A DNA stretch of 44,626 bases from an uncultured Bacteroidota bacterium (GCA_937129385.1 CAKZNC010000225.1:1-44626); one strand, 5' to 3'. Shown: positions 1 through 8,993, numbered from the stretch's first letter. The notes: generated from the letters alone by a model not told the origin. Numbers and translations are program-made.

Positions 1-302
1 AACCCGACCAGGCAGATATTGACCGCTTCTCCCAACTCACATGTTCATTTTTAAAGGCGACCGACACCAATGAATTTGGGGAAGTGATCACTGAACATGA
101 ACAGCGACTTGCAGAGATCCTGAACATGCCGCCAGTCGGTGAAACGATCTTCCCCGACCTGGATGGATACGCCAAATCCCTTGGCGCATGGGGAGGGGAT
201 TTTGTATTGCTGGTAACCGACTGGTCCGAAAAAAAGCTATCCGATTACCTGGAGGCAAAAGGGATCGATCAATGGTTTGCATTTAATGAACTGATCAATT
301 GA
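1..302 (+). CDS. GHMP kinase, GYDIA-like family, C-terminal fragment (mevalonate pathway)
   Basis: The reading frame is open from base 3 to the TGA at 300-302, so this is the 3' end of a gene cut by the window edge; about 99 residues remain. The segment SLGAWGGDF (about bases 177-203) matches the C-terminal substrate-binding region of the GHMP-kinase family called GYDIA in Bacteroidota. That family sits beside mevalonate genes and is thought to supply a mevalonate-pathway kinase step, possibly phosphomevalonate kinase. The GHMP ATP-binding loop lies upstream of the window, so the kinase call rests on the C-terminal motif and on the two following genes. The stop is followed 2 nt later by the ATG of the decarboxylase, which implies one operon. 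Confidence 0.7.
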   Translation, partial: PDQADIDRFSQLTCSFLKATDTNEFGEVITEHEQRLAEILNMPPVGETIFPDLDGYAKSLGAWGGDFVLLVTDWSEKKLSDYLEAKGIDQWFAFNELIN

Positions 303-304
303 CA

Positions 305-1402
305 ATGAAAACTTTCGAAAAAAAAATACGACAGTCAGCCTCGCAACACCTCGATGGTAAACCTGCAGTCACCCAGGGCCATGTGGGCTGGGAAAGTCCT
401 TCCAACATCGCCATTGTGAAATACTGGGGTAAGTATCCTGGCCAGGTGCCTGCCAATGCTTCTCTCAGCATGACGCTACGTGAATCGGTAACACGCACAA
501 TGATGGATTTTTATTTTTCGGAAAAGCGAAAAAAGCCCGGGGTGGATTTTGAATTTCATGGTGCCGCGCACCAGGGCTTTGCCAGGAGGATCGAAAAGTA
601 CCTCACCGGCCTCTCCGGATTTATGCCATGGATCAGTCACACAAAATTTACGATCCGCTCTGAAAACACCTTTCCGCACTCCTCCGGAATTGCATCGAGT
701 GCTTCTGCCATGAGCGCACTCGCAGCCTGCCTTTGCGAAATTGATGAACAGATGTTTGGAAAAGATCCCGCCATCGAATTTGAACAGAAAGCATCCTTCT
801 TCGCCAGGCTCGGATCAGGAAGTGCCGCCCGTTCGATATACGGCCGAATGGCCGAATGGGGCATAACCGCCAGCTGCGGCGACTCCTCCGATGAATATGC
901 CATCCCCCTTCCGGAGCTGCATCCCGATTTTTTTGGACTCAAAGACAGCATCCTGATCATCACCACAGGAGAAAAAGAGGTCTCCAGCTCGCTTGGTCAT
1001 GACCTGATGAGGTCTAATCCCTATGCCAAACTGCGCTTTGAAGCTGCCGAAGAGAACATGCAACGCCTGTGCAATGTCATGCGCAATGGCGACCTGGGTC
1101 AGTTTATCGATATCATGGAAAATGAAGCTCTTTCATTGCATGCCATGATGATGACCAGCTCCCCCGGGTACCTGCTGATGAAACCAGGCACCCTGGAGGC
1201 GATCAGCAGGATCCGGAAATTCAGGGCCCAAACCGGTCTGGCCATCGGATTTACACTGGATGCCGGAGCAAATGTGCATATCATTTATCCCGGTCAGCAG
1301 GAAGCAGCCATTACCAATTTTATAGCGTCAGACCTGGAAGAATTGTGTGAAGAGAAAACAATCATTCACGACGGGATGGGGATGGGCCCGAGAAAATTAT
1401 GA
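305..1402 (+). CDS. mvaD: Diphosphomevalonate decarboxylase
   Basis: This 365-residue protein catalyses the ATP-dependent decarboxylation of mevalonate 5-diphosphate to isopentenyl diphosphate in the cytoplasm. Visible signatures are NIAIVKYWGK (about residues 34-43, the family N-terminal motif), the GHMP phosphate-binding segment PHSSGIASSASAMSA (about 124-138), GSGSAARSIYG (170-180) and FTLDAGANVHI near the C-terminus, all typical of the family. The length is close to the usual 320-370. I start at the ATG at 305; a TTG at 299 is also in frame but overlaps the preceding stop. The gene overlaps the next one by 4 nt (ATGA), so translational coupling with mevalonate kinase is likely. Confidence 0.95.
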   Translation: MKTFEKKIRQSASQHLDGKPAVTQGHVGWESPSNIAIVKYWGKYPGQVPANASLSMTLRESVTRTMMDFYFSEKRKKPGVDFEFHGAAHQGFARRIEKYLTGLSGFMPWISHTKFTIRSENTFPHSSGIASSASAMSALAACLCEIDEQMFGKDPAIEFEQKASFFARLGSGSAARSIYGRMAEWGITASCGDSSDEYAIPLPELHPDFFGLKDSILIITTGEKEVSSSLGHDLMRSNPYAKLRFEAAEENMQRLCNVMRNGDLGQFIDIMENEALSLHAMMMTSSPGYLLMKPGTLEAISRIRKFRAQTGLAIGFTLDAGANVHIIYPGQQEAAITNFIASDLEELCEEKTIIHDGMGMGPRKL

Positions 1403-2322
1403 ACCTGGAAAAGAAATATTATGCCAAGCTGATGCTCGCAGGGGAATATGGGGTGATCTCCGGAAGCGAAGCACTCACTGTCCCTTTGAAAATTTTCAGT
1501 GCAAAACTGACCAGCACTACTGAAAAGAGGTCTCCCGGCAATGAGGAAATAACAGCTTCTGTGAACAGTATCAGAAACCTTGTGACCTATATCAATGCAC
1601 TCCCCAGGAACAGCTTCTACGCAACACCAGATACGGAAGCGATCGAAGGATTGCTCAAAAAAGGATATTATATCGAATCTGATATCCCGGAAGGCTACGG
1701 AATCGGGAGTTCAGGTGCCGTATCAGCCCTGATCTATGACCAGTTCTTCAGCAGCGGGGAGAAGCTCTCCATGCAACAACAGAAACGCGATCTTGCCACG
1801 CTTGAATCCTGCTTCCACGGGAAAAGCTCGGGTGTGGATGCCATGACATGCTACACCGGACAGGCGCTGCATTTCATGCCTGGCGATACCATCCGGCAGG
1901 TGGAGACCGATTCGCTCGACCCGGGCCAGGGATACCGTTTCTTCCTCGTCGACTCCGGAGCTGTATTTGACACCGGACCACTGGTCGGCCATTACCTCCA
2001 GCAACTGAATGACCCGGAATTCAGTAAGATAATCCACGAAGATTACTTCCCGCTGATCAGTAAATTTATCCAGGCAGTTACCGGAAGTCCGGGCACCGAC
2101 CCTGCACTCATCTTCAGGGCGATCTCCGATCTCCAGTGGAACCATTTCAGGAAAATGATCCCCGAACAGATGGAGGACGCATGGATCAACGGACAGGTCA
2201 GCAATGCCTACTATCTTAAGCTGAATGGTTCGGGCGGTGGTTTCATGCTGGGCATTGCCCACGGCGACTCCACTGAGACCGTTGAACAGATGCTCTCCGA
2301 CTTTAAGGTCATCTGGATGTAA
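1399..2322 (+). CDS. mvk: Mevalonate kinase (GHMP kinase family)
   Basis: The 307-residue protein carries the GHMP-kinase features: GEYGV near the N-terminus (15-19), the glycine-rich ATP loop GIGSSGAVSA (101-110), HGKSSGVDAM (140-149) with the catalytic Asp, and the C-terminal LNGSGGGFMLG loop. In this operon position, directly after diphosphomevalonate decarboxylase, it most likely phosphorylates mevalonate. Because the incomplete kinase upstream is a second GHMP kinase, the two probably divide the mevalonate and phosphomevalonate steps; which does which is inferred from family resemblance. The ATG overlaps the previous TGA. The transcript is closed by the hairpin starting 1 nt after the stop codon. 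HMG-CoA synthase and reductase are not in the window. Confidence 0.85.
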   Translation: MNLEKKYYAKLMLAGEYGVISGSEALTVPLKIFSAKLTSTTEKRSPGNEEITASVNSIRNLVTYINALPRNSFYATPDTEAIEGLLKKGYYIESDIPEGYGIGSSGAVSALIYDQFFSSGEKLSMQQQKRDLATLESCFHGKSSGVDAMTCYTGQALHFMPGDTIRQVETDSLDPGQGYRFFLVDSGAVFDTGPLVGHYLQQLNDPEFSKIIHEDYFPLISKFIQAVTGSPGTDPALIFRAISDLQWNHFRKMIPEQMEDAWINGQVSNAYYLKLNGSGGGFMLGIAHGDSTETVEQMLSDFKVIWM

Positions 2323-2355
2323 AAAAGGGATGCACCCCGAAGGTGCACCCCTTTT
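2323..2355. terminator. Bidirectional rho-independent terminator between mvk and the lipoprotein gene
   Basis: An A-run and GGG at 2323-2329 plus TGCACC at 2331-2336 pair with GGTGCA at 2342-2347 and CCCTTTT at 2349-2355, leaving a 5-nt loop and one A/C mismatch. A-tracts and T-tracts flank the GC stem on both sides. The convergent gene arrangement (mvk on plus, lipoprotein on minus) suggests it ends both transcripts. Confidence 0.85.
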
Positions 2356-2388
2356 GCAGACCATTCTGCATGTTGAACAAAGCTGGTC

Positions 2389-3498
2389 CTATTCGTTAAA
2401 TGCAATCTCAAGTTCTGCAATCGACTTCGGATTGTATGGTGACAAGCCGGGAAGCCTGCTTGCAACCTCTTCGTATTCCTCTCCCGGCATTGTACCACCC
2501 TGTACAAATCCACTGCCGTTGAAATACCCAGGTGCCTCGGTGTTCGTCAGCCACGCATCGATCAACTCCTGGTTCGCATTGGGCCATACCGTCAGTACCT
2601 CATTGGTAAAGACATTCTTGATGGAATATTTACCCAGCAGCACTTCCCTGCCTGTTGCATCCAAAGTACTGAGCGGTAGTCCGACCTCAGCAGCCGCAAC
2701 ATCCCTGCCCACTTCAGCACTGGCAACAAATGCCCAGTTGTACCCGGTGGTGGTGGTAAGCAGTTTTGCATTGGGATGGCTCGAATTTCCGTAAACATCC
2801 ACGATACCGCCTTTTTTACCGACAAACATTTTCATGGCATTCATGGCAAAAGGCTCCAGCAACGGTTCAATTCCGGGAAGATCAGCAATGGCAACGATCA
2901 TATGTGCATCGTAACCAAATTCACCCTCCTCGCTGTAATCCAGTCTGAACATGGCCTCTCCAAGCTGTGCATCATCCCTGCGATTGATATTGTAAGGCTT
3001 CAGAATCGCGATCCCTGCCCGCGGTTGACCGTTCCAGAAGATCTGCATGCCTTTTCCGCCGTCCTCATTGCCCTCCGAATCAGCATCGGTAAGCGTCAGG
3101 CCATAATCCCAGGTACGTCCGTCAAATTCCGGTGCCTCCACTACAACAACGTTCTTGATCCTGCCATCCTCTTCACTAACAAACGAGAGGGTCTTGATCC
3201 GGTCAATGTCATACACCCGGATCGACCAGATGATCGATTCAACGATCTCCGCAGCCGACTCACCCACCCTGATGAAAAAGGTGAGATGACTGTAAACCTC
3301 GTTTCCGTTCATGGTATCCACAGCTACACTTTTTCGGGCTGAAACATCCTGCGAAATTGCATCGGGAATGTCCACAGAGAATTTTTCCGGAAGAATGGTA
3401 TCGGTCTCACCACCTCCAATGGGATCAGTGTCACATGCTGTAAAAAAGAGTGCACTCACAAAAAAAACTACGATTGAAAATAAATTTAACTTTTTCAT
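2389..3498 (-). CDS. Secreted lipoprotein of unknown function
   Basis: The product has 369 residues and begins with a lipoprotein signal peptide: KK charge, a hydrophobic stretch, and a lipobox FFTAC with Cys 22. It should be exported and lipid-anchored. The mature part contains short beta-rich segments, acidic loops such as DADSEGNEDGGKG, and no motif that I recognise. It is monocistronic: the downstream side ends at the shared hairpin, and upstream there are about 320 bp without a convincing gene. The leader contains a sequence block (3557-3583) that closely resembles the fecI-fecR gap; see findings. No function is assigned. Confidence 0.85.
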   Translation of the reverse strand: MKKLNLFSIVVFFVSALFFTACDTDPIGGGETDTILPEKFSVDIPDAISQDVSARKSVAVDTMNGNEVYSHLTFFIRVGESAAEIVESIIWSIRVYDIDRIKTLSFVSEEDGRIKNVVVVEAPEFDGRTWDYGLTLTDADSEGNEDGGKGMQIFWNGQPRAGIAILKPYNINRRDDAQLGEAMFRLDYSEEGEFGYDAHMIVAIADLPGIEPLLEPFAMNAMKMFVGKKGGIVDVYGNSSHPNAKLLTTTTGYNWAFVASAEVGRDVAAAEVGLPLSTLDATGREVLLGKYSIKNVFTNEVLTVWPNANQELIDAWLTNTEAPGYFNGSGFVQGGTMPGEEYEEVASRLPGLSPYNPKSIAELEIAFNE

Positions 3499-3819
3499 GA
3501 TTTCTAAATTTTGGTTATTGATTTTTTGTTTTCGTTTTTGTCGTTCTCATTAGTAGCACACAGGTACCCCCGGTATACCCCTACGTTATTTGTGAAATTT
3601 TTTCATTGCTTTTTGTAATTGCTTGTTAACATGAACGTTATACGGATATAAAAAGCAAGTATAAACATGGCTCCATAAATGAAAAGTGAAAATTTCACTT
3701 GATGAACCAGCAATGGATTCAGAAAAACAGAATAATATAGACCTGGAAAAATGACAGGAGGAGGTGCACGAAAACACCCGGGTTTGGAGAGCCTCAGACT
3801 GTATATATAAGAAAGTTCT
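3499..3819. other. Gene-free stretch between two lipoprotein genes
   Basis: These 321 bases hold no convincing coding sequence. A minus-strand frame at 3603-3866 overlaps the DUF4249 gene end and has no family features. The stretch contains the leader of the lipoprotein gene, including the direct-repeat-like block GGTACCCC/GGTATACCCC at 3563-3581, and a perfect 8-bp inverted repeat around one central base, AAGTGAAA-A-TTTCACTT, at 3684-3700. The inverted repeat could be an operator or a weak terminator for the minus-strand operon that ends at 3820; it has no T-tract. Confidence 0.5.
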
Positions 3820-4683
3820 CTAGGGCTGAAAGGTGATGGTGTCGCGCAAAATAGTAGTTGCGGCAAAATAGCCGATGGCGCCTTCCGAAAGATTTGTGAA
3901 CGGATCGCCGGGTTTTACATCGAAGAGTCCGCCGTTCCATGCAGTCTCCGACAACAGCCCGCGCAAATATTCAGCATAACCTGGCGATAACGATTCCTTG
4001 GTAATGACCACGTTTGTGCCCGGTGGGAAAAATACGCGATCCTGGGGTGGTGAAAAGAGCTGGTTGACATCAACATCGAACAGGTCAAAATAATAGCCGT
4101 ATAGTATTGCATGGCTGCGCTCGGCCGGCAGGGTGTCATAGCCGGGCAGGTGCGACCAGTCCATCTCCAGGGTCACTTTCGAAGGGGCATCACTTCCCTG
4201 GAAAATGGCCTCATAAAGCAGAGGGTTGCTGCTCACCTTTTGGTAGCCCGGGTAACTGATCGGTGTTGCGCCCACCATCCTTGCAGCAGCCCTGAATTCA
4301 AAGGTGTCCACCCGTACCTCCAGGGAATAGATTCTATTGACCACCCCCCGCAAATCTCCGTTTGTAAGGTACCTTCCGGGAACTTCTGTGTCCTCGGAAA
4401 GAAGGTAGGTGCTGTCCCCGTCGTAGATAAACACCGTCGCCCCGGTAACAGGCCTGGGCGTTCCGTTGATCTCAAATACCGGCAACGAAAGCATCACTTC
4501 GTGGGGCCCACTTTCGTTGGTGATCTTTCCATCCACGACGAGCCTCAGCTCATTCTCCATCTCCAGTTCCCAGTCGATCCTCTCCTGGCATGATTGCAGA
4601 CTGAAAACCGCCAGAACAAACAGCATCAGGGCGATCCCGGTGTTTCCGGGCAGATTTTTGTGATATGTATCTATTCCTTTCAT
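3820..4683 (-). CDS. DUF4249 family outer-membrane lipoprotein, partner of the TonB receptor
   Basis: This 287-residue lipoprotein (lipobox FSLQSC, Cys 32) has the DUF4249 layout: ELRLVVDGKIT close after the signal peptide, then a Greek-key-like domain with GATVFIYDGDSTYLL and a YSLEVRV segment. DUF4249 genes in Bacteroidota commonly follow a TonB-dependent receptor, as here: the ATG at 4683 lies 1 nt after the receptor stop. The role is presumably as a surface-exposed accessory protein for the receptor's ligand (inference). A longer start at 4722 would overlap the receptor and place 13 extra residues before the signal peptide, so I reject it. Confidence 0.85.
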   Translation of the reverse strand: MKGIDTYHKNLPGNTGIALMLFVLAVFSLQSCQERIDWELEMENELRLVVDGKITNESGPHEVMLSLPVFEINGTPRPVTGATVFIYDGDSTYLLSEDTEVPGRYLTNGDLRGVVNRIYSLEVRVDTFEFRAAARMVGATPISYPGYQKVSSNPLLYEAIFQGSDAPSKVTLEMDWSHLPGYDTLPAERSHAILYGYYFDLFDVDVNQLFSPPQDRVFFPPGTNVVITKESLSPGYAEYLRGLLSETAWNGGLFDVKPGDPFTNLSEGAIGYFAATTILRDTITFQP

Positions 4684-4684
4684 G

Positions 4685-7327
4685 CTAAAAACTAAAATGA
4701 TAACTGACTGTCGGAATGACACTGTAGATATATAACTGCGTCGGTGTCAGCTCCGGGGGCAAATAAAAATTGTAGGGGGTGACGAGCTGACCAAACCTGT
4801 TCTCGATCTTGTTGAAATGGATTGCCACCGGGTTCTTCCGGCCATAGAGGTTGTAGATCGAAAAGATTAATTCGTGGTCGAACCGTCCCTCCTTTTGCCT
4901 GAGATCCCAGTTGAGGGCCACATCCAGGCGATGATAATCGGGCAGCCTGTCGTTGTTCCTGCTGGAATAGATCGGTACCTGGATATTGTCGTGATAGTAA
5001 AATGCCGTCGGAGCGGTAAAGGGCGAACCGGTCATGTAAATAAAATTCGCCGATACCTCAACCTGCCTGCCAAGCTGGTAGGAGAGAAAAAAACTCAGGT
5101 CATGGGGCCGGTCGCCATACGATGGATATGCTTCCCCCTGGTTGATGCCGGGAACGTCCAGGATTGATCTTGACCAGGTATAGGACAGCCAGCCATTCAG
5201 GCGACCTTTTCGCTTTGAGATCATGGTCTCAATGCCATAGGCTTTTCCGCTCCCAAACCGCAACTCATTTTCAATAAATGGATTCAATACCAGGCTTGCA
5301 TGATCACGGTAATCGATCTGGTTCCTCATTCGTTTATAGTAGATCTCCGCTTCGGCTTTCAAATCAGCATTGCCCGGATGAAAGGTATACCCCGCCGTAA
5401 CCTGGTCGGCCCGCTGCGGTTTGATCTGTGGTCCGCTGGGGAGCCACACCTCAAGGGTGGAGAAGGGGCTGATCGAATTGGTGATCAGATGTTCAAACTG
5501 ACTGGTCCGGCTGTAGCTGAATTTGACAAGGTCACTGCTGTTCACCTTCCATACCAGGCTGAGCCTCGGATCCCCGGTAACATATGTATGATATAACTGA
5601 CCCGCCCCATAGTGGGTCGAATCGATCCGGTTGCCATCGAAGTTGTACTCAATCGCTTCACCGATATTGTTCCATGCAGTGACCCTGAGACCCATCCTCA
5701 GTGAGACATCCTCTGAGAGCAAGACCTGGTCACTGATGTATAGACTGTTCTCATTGGCAGAGCGAGTGGATAGAAGGGGCACGATCCTGTGGTCCTGGTA
5801 ATAGTTCCCCGGGTTCATGAAATGCTGTGCGATGCGCACACCAAACCTCAGGGTGTTGGATGGAGAGATGTACCATGTGAAATCACTTTTAAGACTGAAA
5901 TTATCAATGTGTGACTTCCAGTAATCCCCTCCCTGAAGGTTGGTATTCAGGTAATAATCATAACTGCTGGCATACAGGGTGGTATTGGAAAAAAGCCGGT
6001 CTGAAAAAAGATGATTCCAACGCAATGTGGAAGTAGCATTCTTCCAGTTGATCCCCGCAATACCGGAGACCCCTGTATAGGTCTCAAAATTGTCCTCGCT
6101 GTTGTAAAGGCTGAAGAATATCCGGTTTTTCTTGTTGATGCGGTAATTTAGTTTAAAATGAAGATCCGCAAAATGAAGGTCACGGAGATTTTCATTGGCC
6201 GACTGAAGTGGTTTCAGGAAATAGGACCTCCTTCCGGACAGAAAATAGGAGATATGGTCTTTCCAGACCGGGCCTTCCGCGGTGAGCCTGGCCGAGAGAA
6301 GTCCAAAACTGCCATCCATTCCGAATTGCTGCATGTTGCCGTCCTTGGTGCGGATATCGATCAGGGATGACAACCTGCCGCCGTAATTTGCGGGGAAGTC
6401 TCCCTTGTATACCTTGATGTCCTTTACCGCATCCGGGACGATCGTCGAGAAGAACCCCATCATATGCGTGGGATTGTATACAGGAGCTTCGTCGATGGTC
6501 ACCATGTTCTGATCCCGGCTCCCTCCCCGTACATAAAAAATGGTGGAGCCATCACCGAAAAATTTGATCCCGGGAACGGCAGCGAGCGATTTGATCACAT
6601 CTTTCTCCCCGAATAGCGCAGGCATTTTCCTGATCGATGAAGTCCTGAGCTTTTGCTCGGAGCTTCTTGACGTCTTGATGGTCTCGATTTCATCTTCAGC
6701 ATAAATAACCACTTCAATGAGCTGCTGCCGGCGCTCCCTGAGCCGGAACCGGATTGCCTGCTCCCCTCCTGTCAGCACGGTGGTCTGACTTCCATAACCA
6801 ATATAGCTGCAGGACAATGAATCGTGTGGTTGATGGAATGTAAGCGAAAAGAAGCCATAATTGTTGGTGATGGTGCCGGTACTGCCATCCGGCAATGCTA
6901 CCGTGGCGCCAATCAACACCTCCCCGGTGGCAACATCTCGTACATAGCCATTTACTGTATAAGCATTGCTCTCTGTACGAACTGGATCGGTAAACGGACG
7001 AGTGGATAGGATCTGACGCCGCTCCCGCTTCAGTACGATCTGTTTTTCAATGATCATCACTCTTACAGGTACATCTGACAGGACTGCATGAACCGCTTCC
7101 TCGAGGGAAACATTGTCAACGTGTACCGAAACCGGCATTTCATCATCGATCAGCCGGGTGCTGTATGAAAAACTGAGACCTGCCTGCTGCTCGATCCTGT
7201 CAAACACCTCCCTGACCGGAACATCATCGGTATGGAGGGTGATCCCGCCTGGCTGGGCAAATCCCGGAAAGGCCATGATCAGCATGATCACGATGCAGCA
7301 AAACATATGGTTTTGTTTCGGTTTCAT
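4685..7327 (-). CDS. TonB-dependent receptor with STN and carboxypeptidase-regulatory-like domains
   Basis: The 880-residue outer-membrane receptor should import an unknown ligand using TonB/proton-motive force and signal to the FecR anti-sigma factor. Domain order: signal peptide (1-24, ending GFAQ), STN/secretin-N signalling domain (about 28-105, with VPVREVFDRIEQQAGLSFSY), a carboxypeptidase-D regulatory-like beta-sandwich (about 124-200, VNGYVRDVATGEVLIGATV), plug (about 225-340, with FYVRGGSRDQNMVTIDEAPV), and a 22-strand-type barrel ending in an aromatic YHFSF. The STN domain is the hallmark of sigma/anti-sigma transducing receptors and fits the upstream fecI-fecR pair. It lies 42 nt after fecR. 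Confidence 0.93.
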   Translation of the reverse strand: MKPKQNHMFCCIVIMLIMAFPGFAQPGGITLHTDDVPVREVFDRIEQQAGLSFSYSTRLIDDEMPVSVHVDNVSLEEAVHAVLSDVPVRVMIIEKQIVLKRERRQILSTRPFTDPVRTESNAYTVNGYVRDVATGEVLIGATVALPDGSTGTITNNYGFFSLTFHQPHDSLSCSYIGYGSQTTVLTGGEQAIRFRLRERRQQLIEVVIYAEDEIETIKTSRSSEQKLRTSSIRKMPALFGEKDVIKSLAAVPGIKFFGDGSTIFYVRGGSRDQNMVTIDEAPVYNPTHMMGFFSTIVPDAVKDIKVYKGDFPANYGGRLSSLIDIRTKDGNMQQFGMDGSFGLLSARLTAEGPVWKDHISYFLSGRRSYFLKPLQSANENLRDLHFADLHFKLNYRINKKNRIFFSLYNSEDNFETYTGVSGIAGINWKNATSTLRWNHLFSDRLFSNTTLYASSYDYYLNTNLQGGDYWKSHIDNFSLKSDFTWYISPSNTLRFGVRIAQHFMNPGNYYQDHRIVPLLSTRSANENSLYISDQVLLSEDVSLRMGLRVTAWNNIGEAIEYNFDGNRIDSTHYGAGQLYHTYVTGDPRLSLVWKVNSSDLVKFSYSRTSQFEHLITNSISPFSTLEVWLPSGPQIKPQRADQVTAGYTFHPGNADLKAEAEIYYKRMRNQIDYRDHASLVLNPFIENELRFGSGKAYGIETMISKRKGRLNGWLSYTWSRSILDVPGINQGEAYPSYGDRPHDLSFFLSYQLGRQVEVSANFIYMTGSPFTAPTAFYYHDNIQVPIYSSRNNDRLPDYHRLDVALNWDLRQKEGRFDHELIFSIYNLYGRKNPVAIHFNKIENRFGQLVTPYNFYLPPELTPTQLYIYSVIPTVSYHFSF

Positions 7328-7369
7328 CTCTCCCGGTTTTTCATCACAGCCACATTCTGATCAGTAAAG

Positions 7370-8380
7370 CTATTTACAACCCTCGCCTGTGAGAATAAGC
7401 TGACCCTCCTCCCGTGACAGCGACAGGTCGAGGGTGCTGGTGATCACCTCCAGTACCGCTCCAAGCTCCTGGTCCCTGAAGGAAACGGTGATTGTACAAT
7501 TCATGAGAGACGGGTCAGGGATGACGATATTTGAGCGATAGACGTGATTGACCACACTTATCACCTCTCCGAGTGGTGTGCCGGAAAAGACCATTTCCCG
7601 CGTCTTCCAGGCGATATCGTTTGGATCTGCGGTGCTCACAATGTCGAGTTGCTTACCCGTTTTATACAGTACACCTGCATTCCCCGGGTTCAGTAAGATC
7701 TGTTTTCCAGTCTTGCTCCTGGCAGCCATAGAGACCAGCCCGGAATGGACAGTGACCTCAACTGTCTCATTTTCCCTGTAGGCATTTACATTGAAACTTG
7801 TGCCCAGAACTTCGATCACAGCTGAACCTGCCTCGACGACAAAAGGTCTTGCCGTATCCCTTGCGATCTCAAAAAAGGCCTCCCCGCTGAGGATGACCCT
7901 GCGCTCCCCTGAATTCTCCCTGGTATCGTACTTCAGGGTAGTACCAGCATTCATGGTGATCACACTCCCATCTGACAGTTCAAAAGTTTCCGATCCTTCC
8001 TCCACAGCCAATGCCTCGTATGCATTCATATTCCGCACCACAACCCATCCGGCAACCCCTGCAATTCCGATCAGCAATACTGCTGCTGCCCGGAAAACAA
8101 AAGCACGGAGCTTACGAGTATTTCCAGGCAACCCTCTCTTCCCGGAAAAGTCCATCTTTTCGCTGAGGATCCCCCACTCTTCATCCACGTTGTAACCTGA
8201 CTGCTCAGCAAGCTGATCAACCCCCTTCCAAATCTTTGAATATTCGGAAAACAGTTCCCCTTTCTCCGCATCAGCAGCAATTTCCTGCTCAAAGCTTACC
8301 CGCTCACCGGGATTCATTTCGCCCGCAAGATAGCTGGCGATCTTTGCTCCGAACTGACTATGTAATGCTTCGTTTTTCAT
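7370..8380 (-). CDS. FecR-family anti-sigma factor
   Basis: The 336-residue protein is a single-pass inner-membrane regulator. It has an N-terminal cytoplasmic sigma-binding segment (1-90), one membrane helix (about 96-116, VFRAAAVLLIGIAGVAGWVV), a periplasmic FecR domain (about 122-230, including LSDGSVITMNAGTTLKYD) and a C-terminal DUF4974-like domain (about 260-330, FSGTPLGEVISVVNHVY). It should hold or activate the upstream ECF sigma factor in response to the downstream receptor. I start at the ATG at 8380; a GTG at 8389 is possible. The last residues end in EGCK. It is in line with the sigma gene (52-nt gap) and the receptor. Confidence 0.92.
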   Translation of the reverse strand: MKNEALHSQFGAKIASYLAGEMNPGERVSFEQEIAADAEKGELFSEYSKIWKGVDQLAEQSGYNVDEEWGILSEKMDFSGKRGLPGNTRKLRAFVFRAAAVLLIGIAGVAGWVVVRNMNAYEALAVEEGSETFELSDGSVITMNAGTTLKYDTRENSGERRVILSGEAFFEIARDTARPFVVEAGSAVIEVLGTSFNVNAYRENETVEVTVHSGLVSMAARSKTGKQILLNPGNAGVLYKTGKQLDIVSTADPNDIAWKTREMVFSGTPLGEVISVVNHVYRSNIVIPDPSLMNCTITVSFRDQELGAVLEVITSTLDLSLSREEGQLILTGEGCK

Positions 8381-8392
8381 GGCATTCACTTC

Positions 8393-8421
8393 TTACACAC
8401 GCGGGAACGGCTTTACCCCTA
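8393..8421 (-). promoter_or_regulatory. Conserved-looking block in the fecI-fecR gap
   Basis: Read on the minus strand, TAGGGGTA (8414-8421) is followed after 13 nt by GTGTG (8396-8400), 15 nt before the fecR ATG. The same two words with a 14-nt spacer lie 58 nt upstream of the lipoprotein gene (3557-3583). Two occurrences suggest a shared control element, for example an ECF-sigma promoter or a post-transcriptional signal, but this is an inference from one comparison. Confidence 0.35.
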
Positions 8422-8432
8422 TGGCCTGTTAT

Positions 8433-8993
8433 TTAATTCAATCCGTTCCATAAGATCCAGATGACAATTGTGAGATAATGCGCCAGTTTCTCCCTCATGA
8501 TCTTCAGCGCTTTGGACATCTGGTTTTCAACCGTTTTTACAGACAACCCGAGCTTTTCAGCGATCTCAGCATATTTCAGCCCCTGGAAACGGTTCATCTC
8601 AAAGATCTCACGGCACTTTTCAGGCAGGGAAGCGATCGCCTCCCCGATCTTCTCCTCCAGCTCCATTGATTCCAGCTGTGCCTGCACATCAATGTCTGAT
8701 TCCGATTCGGGGACCTCAGCATCGCTGAATTTTTTCCTGTCACGAATTGTATTCAGGCACCTGTTGTGGACCGAAGTAAACAGGTATGATTTAAGTGATC
8801 CTGATGTATCCAGTGTATCCCTGCGCTCCCATAGGTTGATGAACACTGAATGGACCACCTCCCTGGCATCATCCTCATCGGGAAGAAACTTCCTGGAAAA
8901 GGCCATCAGGGCAGGAAAAAACTTCCTGAACAGGGCCTCAAACGAGGTCTTATCAATCTTTCCTGCAGTATGCAGCTCCTTTTCACGGGTCAT
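8433..8993 (-). CDS. ECF RNA polymerase sigma factor, Bacteroidetes FecI-type
   Basis: This 186-residue protein has sigma region 2 (about residues 15-85, with FEALFRKFFPALMAFSRKFL, then EVVHSVFINLWERRD and SYLFTSVHNRCLNTIRD) and region 4 (about 125-180, with LPEKCREIFEMNRFQGLKYAEIA and the helix-turn-helix KLGLSVKTVENQMSKALK, written here as separate pieces). It should direct RNA polymerase to its own regulon, usually including the downstream receptor genes. I prefer the ATG at 8993; a GTG at 9023 would add ten residues. The gene is divergent from the acyltransferase, with an intergenic region of about 126 bp that must hold both promoters. Confidence 0.92.
   Translation of the reverse strand: MTREKELHTAGKIDKTSFEALFRKFFPALMAFSRKFLPDEDDAREVVHSVFINLWERRDTLDTSGSLKSYLFTSVHNRCLNTIRDRKKFSDAEVPESESDIDVQAQLESMELEEKIGEAIASLPEKCREIFEMNRFQGLKYAEIAEKLGLSVKTVENQMSKALKIMREKLAHYLTIVIWILWNGLN

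Noticed and set aside
1723-2364. 213-codon minus-strand frame opposite mevalonate kinase
   Set aside because: Shadow of mvk; runs through the terminator hairpin and lacks family motifs.
3603-3866. 87-codon minus-strand frame overlapping the DUF4249 gene end
   Set aside because: Overlaps a supported gene and has no signal, domain or start-site support.
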